DNA from: CAYSUS01 sp964434165
GTDB taxonomy: Bacteria; Planctomycetota; Planctomycetia; Pirellulales; Thermoguttaceae
Reading direction: 5' to 3'
Length of the DNA stretch: 64,000 nucleotides
NCBI GenBank assembly: GCA_964434165.1
Contig: CAYSUS010000002.1
Span: forward strand, 1-64,000
Shown here: one piece after another, positions 49,662 to 56,927 of the stretch
Layout: each line of letters begins with the position of its first letter
How positions within the stretch are numbered: the first letter of the stretch is position 1
Program-made: the position numbers and the translations under genes
Notes under the pieces: generated by a model
The model's database searches: none
What the model was told of the DNA's origin: nothing
Seen by the model: only the letters and a program-made list of their open reading frames with translations

Positions 49662-50957
49662 CTACGCCCTGCCGTCGAGCAATGCGGCGCGATAGAGTCG
49701 AGTGAAATCCTCCGGGCCGACCGGTCGCGGATTGAAGCGGCCCGTCCACTGCGCGGCGGCCTGCCGGGCGAGCGTGTCGAGGCTCGCCGCGTCCGCGGCG
49801 ATGTCTTTGATCGATGCCGCGCCGCGGGCCTGACTCAGAAACCCCTCAAGCAGATCGATGAGCGCGCACACCGCGGCCGCGACGCCCGCCCCGGGCGCCA
49901 CCAGCCCCGCGCCCGAGGCAAGGTCCGTGTAGATGGCGGCGATCGCGGGGTCCTCGGCGTTCATCTGCACCACGTGGGGCAGGATCGTCCCCACGGCCAG
50001 CCCGTGCGCCAGGCCGTACCGCGCGGTCAGCGGATTGGCCGCCGCGTGCGCCGCGCCGAGCATGCTGTTCTCGATGGCCATCCCGGCGAGCGACGCCCCG
50101 AGCAAGACCTCGCCCCGCGCGTCAAGGTCTCCCGGCTCCTGCAGCACGCGGGGAAGCGCCCGCGCCAGCCGCGCGAAGGCCTCGCGCGAAAGCATCCGCG
50201 AGAGCGGCGTGCGCCGGCGCGTCACGGCCGACTCCACGGCGTGGGCCACCGCGTCGATGCCCGCCGCAACCGTCACGCTGCGGGGCTGCGTGAGCGTCAG
50301 CTCCGGATCGAGCAGGGCCACGCGCGGCGCCGCCTGCGGATCGCCGCAGGCCATCTTCACGTGCGTGCGCTCCTGCGAGATGATCGCGTACGACTGGCAC
50401 TCGCTGCCCGTCCCGGCCGTGGTGGGGACGGCGATCATCGGCAGCATGCCAGACAAGGGGGACAGGCACCGTTGGTGCGAAGCACCCTGCGGAACGCTGC
50501 GCGGCAAGCGGTGCCAGTCCCCTTCGTCCCCTTGTTGCGCCGCCCTGCCGGCGCTCCAGTAGTCCTCCATGTGTCCCCCGCCGGTGAGGAGAAAGTTGCA
50601 CCCCTTGGCCGTGTCGAGGCTGCTTCCCCCCCCGAGGCCGACGAGCAGGTCGACGTGCGCGACTCGGGCGGCCGACGCGCACTGGTCCACGACGCGCGTG
50701 GTCGGGTTTTCGATCACGCCATCGAAGACCTCGGCGACGAGACCCGCCGACCGCAGGACCGCCATCGCCCTGTCCGCGTGCCCAGCCGCCACGATGCCCG
50801 GATCGGTCACCACGAGCGCGCGCGTGCCGCCGTGCTCGCCCACCAGATCGCCCAGTTGCCTGAGGGTGCCGGGTCCGAACACGATCTGCGGGCGCACCGC
50901 AAACGTGAAGGCGGCCGAGGCCTTGCGAGTCGGGCTGATCGCTGCCGAGGGACTCAT
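49662..50957 (-). CDS. Iron-containing alcohol dehydrogenase with in-frame repeat insert
   Basis: 431 residues of the group III Fe-ADH family, interconverting an alcohol and an aldehyde. FGPGTLRQLGDLVGEHGGTR opens the Rossmann half. LLVGLGGGSSLDTAKGCNFL binds NAD(P). MLPMIAVPTTAGTGSECQSY, GIDAVAHAVESAVT and LAHGLAVGTILPHVVQMN carry metal ligands. About 29 residues (roughly 139-168) between EDYWSAGRAA and MLPMIAVPTTAG have no counterpart in the family and are encoded by a palindromic repeat. It is first gene of the operon. Whether the insert is tolerated is not known. Confidence 0.92.
   Translation of the reverse strand: MSPSAAISPTRKASAAFTFAVRPQIVFGPGTLRQLGDLVGEHGGTRALVVTDPGIVAAGHADRAMAVLRSAGLVAEVFDGVIENPTTRVVDQCASAARVAHVDLLVGLGGGSSLDTAKGCNFLLTGGGHMEDYWSAGRAAQQGDEGDWHRLPRSVPQGASHQRCLSPLSGMLPMIAVPTTAGTGSECQSYAIISQERTHVKMACGDPQAAPRVALLDPELTLTQPRSVTVAAGIDAVAHAVESAVTRRRTPLSRMLSREAFARLARALPRVLQEPGDLDARGEVLLGASLAGMAIENSMLGAAHAAANPLTARYGLAHGLAVGTILPHVVQMNAEDPAIAAIYTDLASGAGLVAPGAGVAAAVCALIDLLEGFLSQARGAASIKDIAADAASLDTLARQAAAQWTGRFNPRPVGPEDFTRLYRAALLDGRA
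50453..50535. repeat. Palindromic repeat inserted in the alcohol dehydrogenase gene
   Basis: ACAAGGGGGACAGGCACCG (50453-50471) is inverted by CGGTGCCAGTCCCCTTCGTC (50509 onward), ending in CCCCTTGT at 50535. An inner hairpin, GGTGC-GAA-GCACC, lies at 50474-50486. The insert keeps the reading frame. The arm GGGGACTGGCACC recurs at 23192. Confidence 0.85.
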
Positions 50958-51409
50958 GGCGGTAGGGCCAAACCGGGAAACTGGAAAAACCGCGTAGTGC
51001 AGGCGGGGTAGATCCTCCCTGGCCGGTCGCTGCTCGCAAGCCCGGGCGTCCCCCCAGGTCCGCGAGCAACTTGCCCGACGCCCCCCTCATGCAAGGAGGG
51101 ATCGTCCGAGCGGTTTCGCAGAATCTTTAGGGGACACCTCCCCGGGAGCAAGTCATCCCGGTGGGCGGGCTGTGCCCACGTCCGGCCCGGGTCGCCGGGC
51201 GCGTCGCGAAATAAGACAACTTGTGCTGTGTTTAAAACTTCGCCGTGCCGGTCGGTTCAAGTGCCGCCGCCGCTGGACACCCCTCTTTGAATGCGGCGTC
51301 AGGGAATTCGGCGCTCCCCTGCCGGCTTGAATCCGACCATAGGGAGGGCTAAAACGGAGTGGCCCTCCATCCCACGCATTTGCATCTCTCACCGTCCGGA
51401 GATCTCGCC
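50958..51409. other. Intergenic region between divergent genes
   Basis: 452 bases with no supported gene. A short AT-richer stretch at about 51208-51242 may hold promoter elements for the ceramidase-like gene or for the operon on the other strand. No strong hexamer pair was found. Confidence 0.4.
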
Positions 51410-52792
51410 ATGCGGTGTCGATTGCTGCTTGCGGCGGCGGCAGCCGCCCTGTTGGCCGCCGGCCTGTCTGTCACCCGCTCGGCGACCGCCGATGCTGAGG
51501 CCCCGCCGTGGAAGGTGGGCCTGGCCAGCGCGAAAATCACGCCCGAGGGGCCGATCCGCATGGCCGGCTACGCCTCGCGCAAGAAGCCGTCCGAGGGCGT
51601 GCTCGCCGACCTGTTCGCCAAGGCCATGGCCATCGAGGACGCCCAGGGCCATCGCGCCGTTCTCGTTACGTGCGACGTGATCGGCTTCCGTGACCAGGTG
51701 GCGAAAGGGGTGTGCGACGCGATCGAGAAGAAGACGGGCATCAAGCGCCACCAGGTCCTGCTCTGTCCCTCGCACACGCACACCGGGCCGTCGGTGGGCC
51801 TGACGCGCGATCCCGACTCGAAGGTCCCCGACGATGAGCAGCGGGTCGTTCACGAGTACACGCAGAAGCTCATCGCGGAGCTCGCCGACCTGGCGGCCGC
51901 CGCGCTGGCCGACCTCAAGCCGGCGCGGCTCTCTTACGGTCTGGGCGCGGTGAGCTTCGTGATGAACCGCCGCGAGTTCACCCACCGCGGCGTGCGCCTG
52001 GGCTTCAATCCCCGCGGCTACGTCGATCGCGGCGTGCCCGTCTTGCGCGTGGACGATCCCCAGGGCAAGCCCCGCGCCGTGGTCTTCGGCTGCGCGTGCC
52101 ACAACACGACGCTCACCGGCCAGCATTTCGTCCTGTCGGGCGATTACGCGGGATTCGCCCAGGCCCACGTCGAAGAGAAGATGCCGGGCGCCCAGGCGAT
52201 GTTCATCATCGGCTGCGGCGGCGATGCCAACCCCTATCCACGCGGCCAGGTCGAACACGCCAAAGAGCACGGGTCCGAACTGGGCGGCGAGGTCGTGCGT
52301 GTGGCGGGCGGCAAGCTCAAGGCGATTGGCGGGCCGCTGTGCACCGTGCTCGAGGCGGCCGACGCCCCGCTCCTGCCCGTCCCCTCGCCCGAGAAGCTGG
52401 CCGAGATGGTCAAAGGGCCGCACCACGTGTCCTACTGCGCGAAGAAGATGCTCGCGGCCGTGGAGGCCGGCGAGACCCTGCCCGAGACCTACCCCGTGCC
52501 GATCGCCGTATGGCAGTTCGGCCAGGACCTGACGCTGGTCGCCATCTCCGGGGAGGTGCTCGGCGGGTACGTGCCTCTGGTGGAAAAGGCGGTCGGCCCG
52601 CTGAACCTCTGGGTGTCGGGCTACGCCAACGACACGTTCGGCTACCTTCCCACCGCGGCTGCGCTGGAGGAGGGCGGCTACGAGACGCGGGGCCTGTTTG
52701 TGGCCCCTGGGTTTTTCACCCCTAAGGCCCAGGACGTCGTGGTCGCCAGGATCCGCGAGCTGGCCGCCAAGGCGGGACGCAGGGTGCCCTGA
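51410..52792 (+). CDS. Secreted neutral/alkaline ceramidase-like protein
   Basis: 460 residues. A signal peptide (LLLAAAAAALLAAGLSVTRSATA) is followed by the N-terminal domain of the neutral/alkaline non-lysosomal ceramidase family. Markers are VGLASAKITPEGPIRMAGYA, ALLVTCDVIGF-like AVLVTCDVIGFRDQV, LLCPSHTHTGPSVGL and MFIIGCGGDANPYPRGQ. Planctomycetes carry many such proteins of unknown substrate; ceramide is not implied. The ATG at 51410 starts the signal peptide. It is divergent from the alcohol-dehydrogenase operon. Confidence 0.9.
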   Translation: MRCRLLLAAAAAALLAAGLSVTRSATADAEAPPWKVGLASAKITPEGPIRMAGYASRKKPSEGVLADLFAKAMAIEDAQGHRAVLVTCDVIGFRDQVAKGVCDAIEKKTGIKRHQVLLCPSHTHTGPSVGLTRDPDSKVPDDEQRVVHEYTQKLIAELADLAAAALADLKPARLSYGLGAVSFVMNRREFTHRGVRLGFNPRGYVDRGVPVLRVDDPQGKPRAVVFGCACHNTTLTGQHFVLSGDYAGFAQAHVEEKMPGAQAMFIIGCGGDANPYPRGQVEHAKEHGSELGGEVVRVAGGKLKAIGGPLCTVLEAADAPLLPVPSPEKLAEMVKGPHHVSYCAKKMLAAVEAGETLPETYPVPIAVWQFGQDLTLVAISGEVLGGYVPLVEKAVGPLNLWVSGYANDTFGYLPTAAALEEGGYETRGLFVAPGFFTPKAQDVVVARIRELAAKAGRRVP

Positions 52793-52875
52793 TCGAGGCC
52801 GTCCAAGCACCCGGCCAAGCCGAGCTGGCCCGGAGTTCGGACCGCACGCCACGGCCCGCGCGCGGGCCGTTCCCT

Positions 52876-52904
52876 TCGACATCGCTCGGCCGCCCGACTA
52901 CACT
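52876..52904 (+). promoter_or_regulatory. Candidate promoter for the HtrA-like gene
   Basis: TCGACA (52876-52881) and TACACT (52899-52904) are spaced 17 bases. This leaves about 20 bases before the GTG at 52931. Confidence 0.45.
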
Positions 52905-52930
52905 GAATCCGTGCGTTTCGACGATTCCGC

Positions 52931-54304
52931 GTGGCGAGGGACGATCCCGTGCAGCTTGACCGGCCATGGACAACGCTTCTCCTCCTGGGGGCGGCCCTTA
53001 CGTGGCTGTTTCCCGGGCCCGTGACTGCCCAGCGCGAGCCGACCCGCTCGGAAGCCCGGGCCATGCGGCGCACGGCGGTGGTCGAGGTCTTCGAGCGGAA
53101 CCGCGACGCGGTGGTCTACGTCACCGGGCCGATGATCCGCGGCCAGGCGCCCACCACCGAGGAGTTCTTCGCCCTGCCCAACGCCGCCGAGGAGAAGACC
53201 AGCCTGGGCAGCGGGTTCCTCGTGCACCCCTCGGGCTACGTGCTGACCAACGCCCACGCGGCCGAGGAGGTGGTGGCCTCGGAGGTCACCCTGGCCGACG
53301 GCACCCGACTGCCCGCCGAGTTGGTGGCCATCGTGCGCCAGCAGGACCTGGCCCTGCTGAAGATCGACGCGGGAAGGACTCTGGCCGCCGTGTGCATGGG
53401 CCAGGCCGACGACGTGATGATCGGCGAGACGGTCGTCGTGATCGCCAACCCCCACGGTCTCCGGCACTCCTGTACGGCAGGCATCGTCAGCGCCACGGGC
53501 CGCGCGACGAGCCCCTCGGGTCTGCCCGGCGTGACCCTGAAGGGACTGATCCAGACCGACGCGGCGATCAACCCCGGGAGCTCGGGCGGGCCGTGGTTCA
53601 ACGTGGCCGGGGAGGTGATGGGCATCACCACGTCGCGCAAGGCCGAATCGGACAACATCGGCTTCGCCGTCTCGGCGGCGGCCGTGCGCAAGGCCCTCGT
53701 CGGCATGCTCGCCCCCGAGCGGCGGTACGGCTTCCGCACCGGGCTGGTCCTTTCCGGCGACGGCTCGGCGAGGATCGCGTCGGTGGAGTCCAATTCGCCC
53801 GCCGCCGAGGCCGGCCTGAAGCCGGGCGACGCGATTGCCGGGATCGACGGCCGGACCATCGAGGACGCGGCGGACGCAGCGCTCGCCCTGGTGGGACGCA
53901 AGCCGGGCGAGGCGCTGGCGCTGGAGGTGACGCGGGACGGCGCGTCGATGTCCGTGGAGATCGTCCTGGCGGACCGTCCCCCGCCCGACGGCTCGAAGCT
54001 GCTCCGCAAGAAGTTCGGCCTCTCGGCCGCACCCCTCTCGGCGACCAAGGCCCGGGAGATGATGCTGCGGATTCCGCGGGGTGTCGTGATCGCCGAGGTG
54101 GACGCCACCCGGTACGAGGGCGTGGACGACCCGCCCCAGCCCGGCGACGTGCTCGCCCGGGTCGGGCGCATTCGCCCCAAGAACCTCGACCATCTCGGCC
54201 TGCTCGTCGAGTCGGTCGAGAAGAACCAGCGCGTCGCCCTGGTCCTGCTCCGCAAGCAGGGCGACACCCTCACGCGGATCGACCTGATCACCTCGGCCGA
54301 CTAG
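52931..54304 (+). CDS. HtrA/DegP-like serine protease with PDZ domains
   Basis: 457-residue exported trypsin-like protease for envelope protein quality control. A signal anchor (WTTLLLLGAALTWLFPGPVTA) precedes the protease. His is in YVLTNAHAAEE, Asp in RQQDLALLKID, and the nucleophile Ser in AAINPGSSGGPWFN. A PDZ domain follows (about 270-350: RIASVESNSPAAEAGLKPGDAIAGIDG), and a weaker second one lies near 375-450. The start is GTG at 52931; a second GTG at 52949 is also possible. All three catalytic residues are present, so it should be active. Confidence 0.93.
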   Translation: MARDDPVQLDRPWTTLLLLGAALTWLFPGPVTAQREPTRSEARAMRRTAVVEVFERNRDAVVYVTGPMIRGQAPTTEEFFALPNAAEEKTSLGSGFLVHPSGYVLTNAHAAEEVVASEVTLADGTRLPAELVAIVRQQDLALLKIDAGRTLAAVCMGQADDVMIGETVVVIANPHGLRHSCTAGIVSATGRATSPSGLPGVTLKGLIQTDAAINPGSSGGPWFNVAGEVMGITTSRKAESDNIGFAVSAAAVRKALVGMLAPERRYGFRTGLVLSGDGSARIASVESNSPAAEAGLKPGDAIAGIDGRTIEDAADAALALVGRKPGEALALEVTRDGASMSVEIVLADRPPPDGSKLLRKKFGLSAAPLSATKAREMMLRIPRGVVIAEVDATRYEGVDDPPQPGDVLARVGRIRPKNLDHLGLLVESVEKNQRVALVLLRKQGDTLTRIDLITSAD

Positions 54305-54379
54305 CAGTTCAGCCAGTCCCGGGCTGACACGCGATCGCCTGCGGCGACCGAACCGGGTCCGAGGGCGGACTCGGCTACG

Positions 54380-55576
54380 CTACTTCGCCTTGTTCTCGAA
54401 CCACACCGGGCCGCCGTACTTGCCCGTGACCACGACGTCGAGGTCGCCGTCGCCGTCGAGATCGACCACGGGGATGTTCATGCCCGAGCCGATCCCCTCG
54501 CCCACTGAGATCGCGTGCCGAATCCACTTGGGCGTGCGGCTCGGCTTGAGCTCGTACCAGTAGACGCACGGCGGCTCCGCGGCCCCGGGATCCCCGCCGT
54601 TGTGGGCCATGAACCGCTTGCCGGTCACCAGGTCCGGGTCGCCGTCCTCGTCCAGGTCGGCCAGCGTGAGGCTGTGGGCCTGGGTCCAGGTGTCGTCGAT
54701 CGTGTGCTGCTTCCACGCGATCGCGCCGCCGTTGCGCACCTGCTGGTACCAGAAGATGCCGCGGCGGTGCGCCGAGCTGGTGATGATGTCGGCGAGCCCG
54801 TCCTCGTTGACGTCTTGGACGAGGATCTGCGGCGTGTGCTCGATCTTGCCGCCCGGGCCGCCCAGCGCGAGCGGGTGCTCCTTCCATTGGCCCTGGCGCG
54901 GGTCGGCCGGGGCCTCCAGCCAGGCGTTGGGGCGGATCAGGTCGGGCCGGCCGTCGCCATTGAGGTCGCCCGCACCGCCGCCGAAGGCCATCTTCTTCTC
55001 CGAGACCACGTGGACCACGTAGCCCTGCTTGCCGCCCGGGCCCTTGGTCAGTTCGTACCAGGCCGTGCGCTGCACGTGCGGGATGATCTCCACGGCCTTG
55101 CCGTCGCCGTCCACGTCGGCCAGGTCGCCGCACTCGAAGTTTCCGTTGACTTCGATCACGGCCTCGGGCCACAGCGTGCCGTCGGTGCCCACGTTGCGAT
55201 ACCACGTGCTCCGCTTCTCGTGCCACGAGCAGGAGGCCACGTCGAGCCGGCCGTCGCCGTCCACGTCGACGGGCAGGTTCATGAAGTCGCGGCAATAGCC
55301 CTTGCCCTCTTCATTGACGTCGGTCTGGATCTTGCGGATCGTGACCGCCTTCCAGTCGGGGGCCAGGTAGAGCAGGGGGCCGGCCACGATGTCGGGCTTG
55401 CCGTCGCCGTTGAAGTCGCCGACCCCGCAGGCCTCGCTGCGGTAGGTCCCCACGCGGTGCATGGTGAACTGGATCGGCGACTTGCCGGATTCGGCCGCCG
55501 GGGCCGGACCCGCGGCGCTGAGGACCCCGCCGAAGAGAAACACGATCGCGAGCATGCGCATCATAATACTCCCCAT
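54380..55576 (-). CDS. Secreted FG-GAP/VCBS-repeat protein
   Basis: 398 residues with a signal peptide (LAIVFLFGGVLSAAGPAPAAE). At least six calcium-binding loops of the DxNxDGxxD type are present (DFNGDGKPDIV, DVDGDGRLDVA, DLNGDGRPDLI, DVNEDGLADII, DLDEDGDPDLV, DLDGDGDLDVV). These are expected to form a seven-bladed propeller like integrin alpha or FG-GAP lectins. No catalytic motif was seen. It lies 18 bases downstream of the sialidase-fold gene, so they are probably co-transcribed. Confidence 0.92.
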   Translation of the reverse strand: MGSIMMRMLAIVFLFGGVLSAAGPAPAAESGKSPIQFTMHRVGTYRSEACGVGDFNGDGKPDIVAGPLLYLAPDWKAVTIRKIQTDVNEEGKGYCRDFMNLPVDVDGDGRLDVASCSWHEKRSTWYRNVGTDGTLWPEAVIEVNGNFECGDLADVDGDGKAVEIIPHVQRTAWYELTKGPGGKQGYVVHVVSEKKMAFGGGAGDLNGDGRPDLIRPNAWLEAPADPRQGQWKEHPLALGGPGGKIEHTPQILVQDVNEDGLADIITSSAHRRGIFWYQQVRNGGAIAWKQHTIDDTWTQAHSLTLADLDEDGDPDLVTGKRFMAHNGGDPGAAEPPCVYWYELKPSRTPKWIRHAISVGEGIGSGMNIPVVDLDGDGDLDVVVTGKYGGPVWFENKAK

Positions 55577-55594
55577 CGAAAAAGAGGCTTCTCG

Positions 55595-56734
55595 TCACTT
55601 GGGCTGGCGGAAGTCCCGCACCCGGTGGAAGGTGAAGTAGTTGGCGTCGTGGAAGTTGTGCGACCCGTCCCAGGCCGTGCGGCTGACCGCGATCAGGTCC
55701 GGGCCGTCCAGCAGCCAGTCCACGTACTGGAACGCATGGTGCTTTCGGTCCGAGTGCTCCAGCACGGTCCGCTCCACGCGCCACTGGCGGAGATCGGCCG
55801 AGGAGACCAGCACCAGGCGGTTGCGCTCGGCCGGCGGATCGCGCTGCTTGTTCACCAGCGACCAGTAGCGCTTCGTCCGGGGATCGGAGCGGATCGTGAA
55901 CTTGGTCCGCCCGCCGGGCAGGTCGATGAAGCCGGTCTCAGGATCGAACGAAAGCGTGCGGCCGTCGTTCGAGATCTCGGCGATCGCCGCCCGGTCGCCC
56001 CGGTCGTCGTTGACGCGGAGGATGTCGACGAGTCGGCCATCCGGCGCGATGACGATGTTCCCCTCCAGCCAGCCCGGGCGCGAGGCCTCAAGCCACGCCG
56101 GGTCGAACGCCAGGCGGTTGCTACACGTCCAGCTTCCGGCGTGCAAGAGATCGGCGTCCTCCGGGGCCGACATGACGAATGCCCGGAAGTCCTTGGGCCA
56201 GGAGAGCCCGGGATGCGAGTCCTCCATTGCCCTCCAGATGCGGCCCTTGTAAACGACCACCGGGACGGGCGCCGAATGGTGTTTTGCCGTGGCGATGAGC
56301 AGCCCGGACTTGTTGTCCTTGGGATTGGTCCAGGTGCGTCCCCCGTCGTCGGAGCGGCGGATCACGACCTGCCCGTACCGCCGGTTGGGTCCCATGATGT
56401 ACAGTTTGCCGCGGTGGACCAGCAGGGTGGACCACCACTGGCCTTTGATCTCGGTGAGCTGCTTCCAGGTGGCACCGCGGTCGGACGATCGGAATACCCG
56501 CGTGGTATCCATCGTCGTGCCGGGGCCGAACATGCTGTGCGTGGCCACGTAGTCGCCCGCGGGGAGGACCGCGATGCTCGGGCAGCCGAAATAGACCCGC
56601 TGCGGGTCGTCGCTCTGGTCGATGACCACGCCGGGCGGGCCGCTGGCCGGCTCCTCCGCCGGCGACGCGATGGAAAGCGACGCGGCGATCCACGCGGCGA
56701 AGAGGATCATCGCAAGACCGCGGCGAGGGGGCAT
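55595..56734 (-). CDS. Secreted sialidase-fold (BNR repeat) protein
   Basis: 379 residues with a signal peptide (LAMILFAAWIAASLSIASPAEE). Asp-box repeats of the sialidase propeller are FRSSDRGATWKQL and RRSDDGGRTWTN, with a weaker one near the middle. It matches exo-alpha-sialidase-like proteins, but the full arginine triad of true sialidases could not be confirmed by eye. The ATG at 56734 has GGAGGAG about 8 bases upstream. It lies 18 bases ahead of the FG-GAP gene and divergent from the large unknown secreted protein. Confidence 0.87.
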   Translation of the reverse strand: MPPRRGLAMILFAAWIAASLSIASPAEEPASGPPGVVIDQSDDPQRVYFGCPSIAVLPAGDYVATHSMFGPGTTMDTTRVFRSSDRGATWKQLTEIKGQWWSTLLVHRGKLYIMGPNRRYGQVVIRRSDDGGRTWTNPKDNKSGLLIATAKHHSAPVPVVVYKGRIWRAMEDSHPGLSWPKDFRAFVMSAPEDADLLHAGSWTCSNRLAFDPAWLEASRPGWLEGNIVIAPDGRLVDILRVNDDRGDRAAIAEISNDGRTLSFDPETGFIDLPGGRTKFTIRSDPRTKRYWSLVNKQRDPPAERNRLVLVSSADLRQWRVERTVLEHSDRKHHAFQYVDWLLDGPDLIAVSRTAWDGSHNFHDANYFTFHRVRDFRQPK

Positions 56735-56790
56735 GGTCGATCTCCTCCGTCGGCAAGGCGGGACGCGACCCGAAGCCGCGCGTGACGCAA

Positions 56791-56820
56791 TTGCAGGGCG
56801 TGCGCTGGGACCATTATACT
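56791..56820 (+). promoter_or_regulatory. Candidate promoter for the 56928 gene
   Basis: TTGCAG (56791-56796) and TATACT (56815-56820) are spaced 18 bases. The predicted leader is about 100 bases. Confidence 0.45.
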
Positions 56821-56927
56821 CGGGATAGGGCGCCGTGGGGGCGGCCTCCGCAGGAGGGATAGAACTGGTCGACCCGGTTCGAGTCACTCCACATGCGGTC
56901 AGGACGCGAAAACGGAAGGAGCCGATC

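Noticed and set aside
47703..51011. 1102-codon plus-strand frame opposite the aromatic operon
   Set aside because: It runs antisense to four well-supported genes and has no family similarity or start signal.
54309..54326. Hairpin TCAGCC...GGCTGA after the HtrA-like gene as terminator
   Set aside because: Only a 6-bp stem and no following T-run, so it cannot be told from chance in GC-rich DNA.
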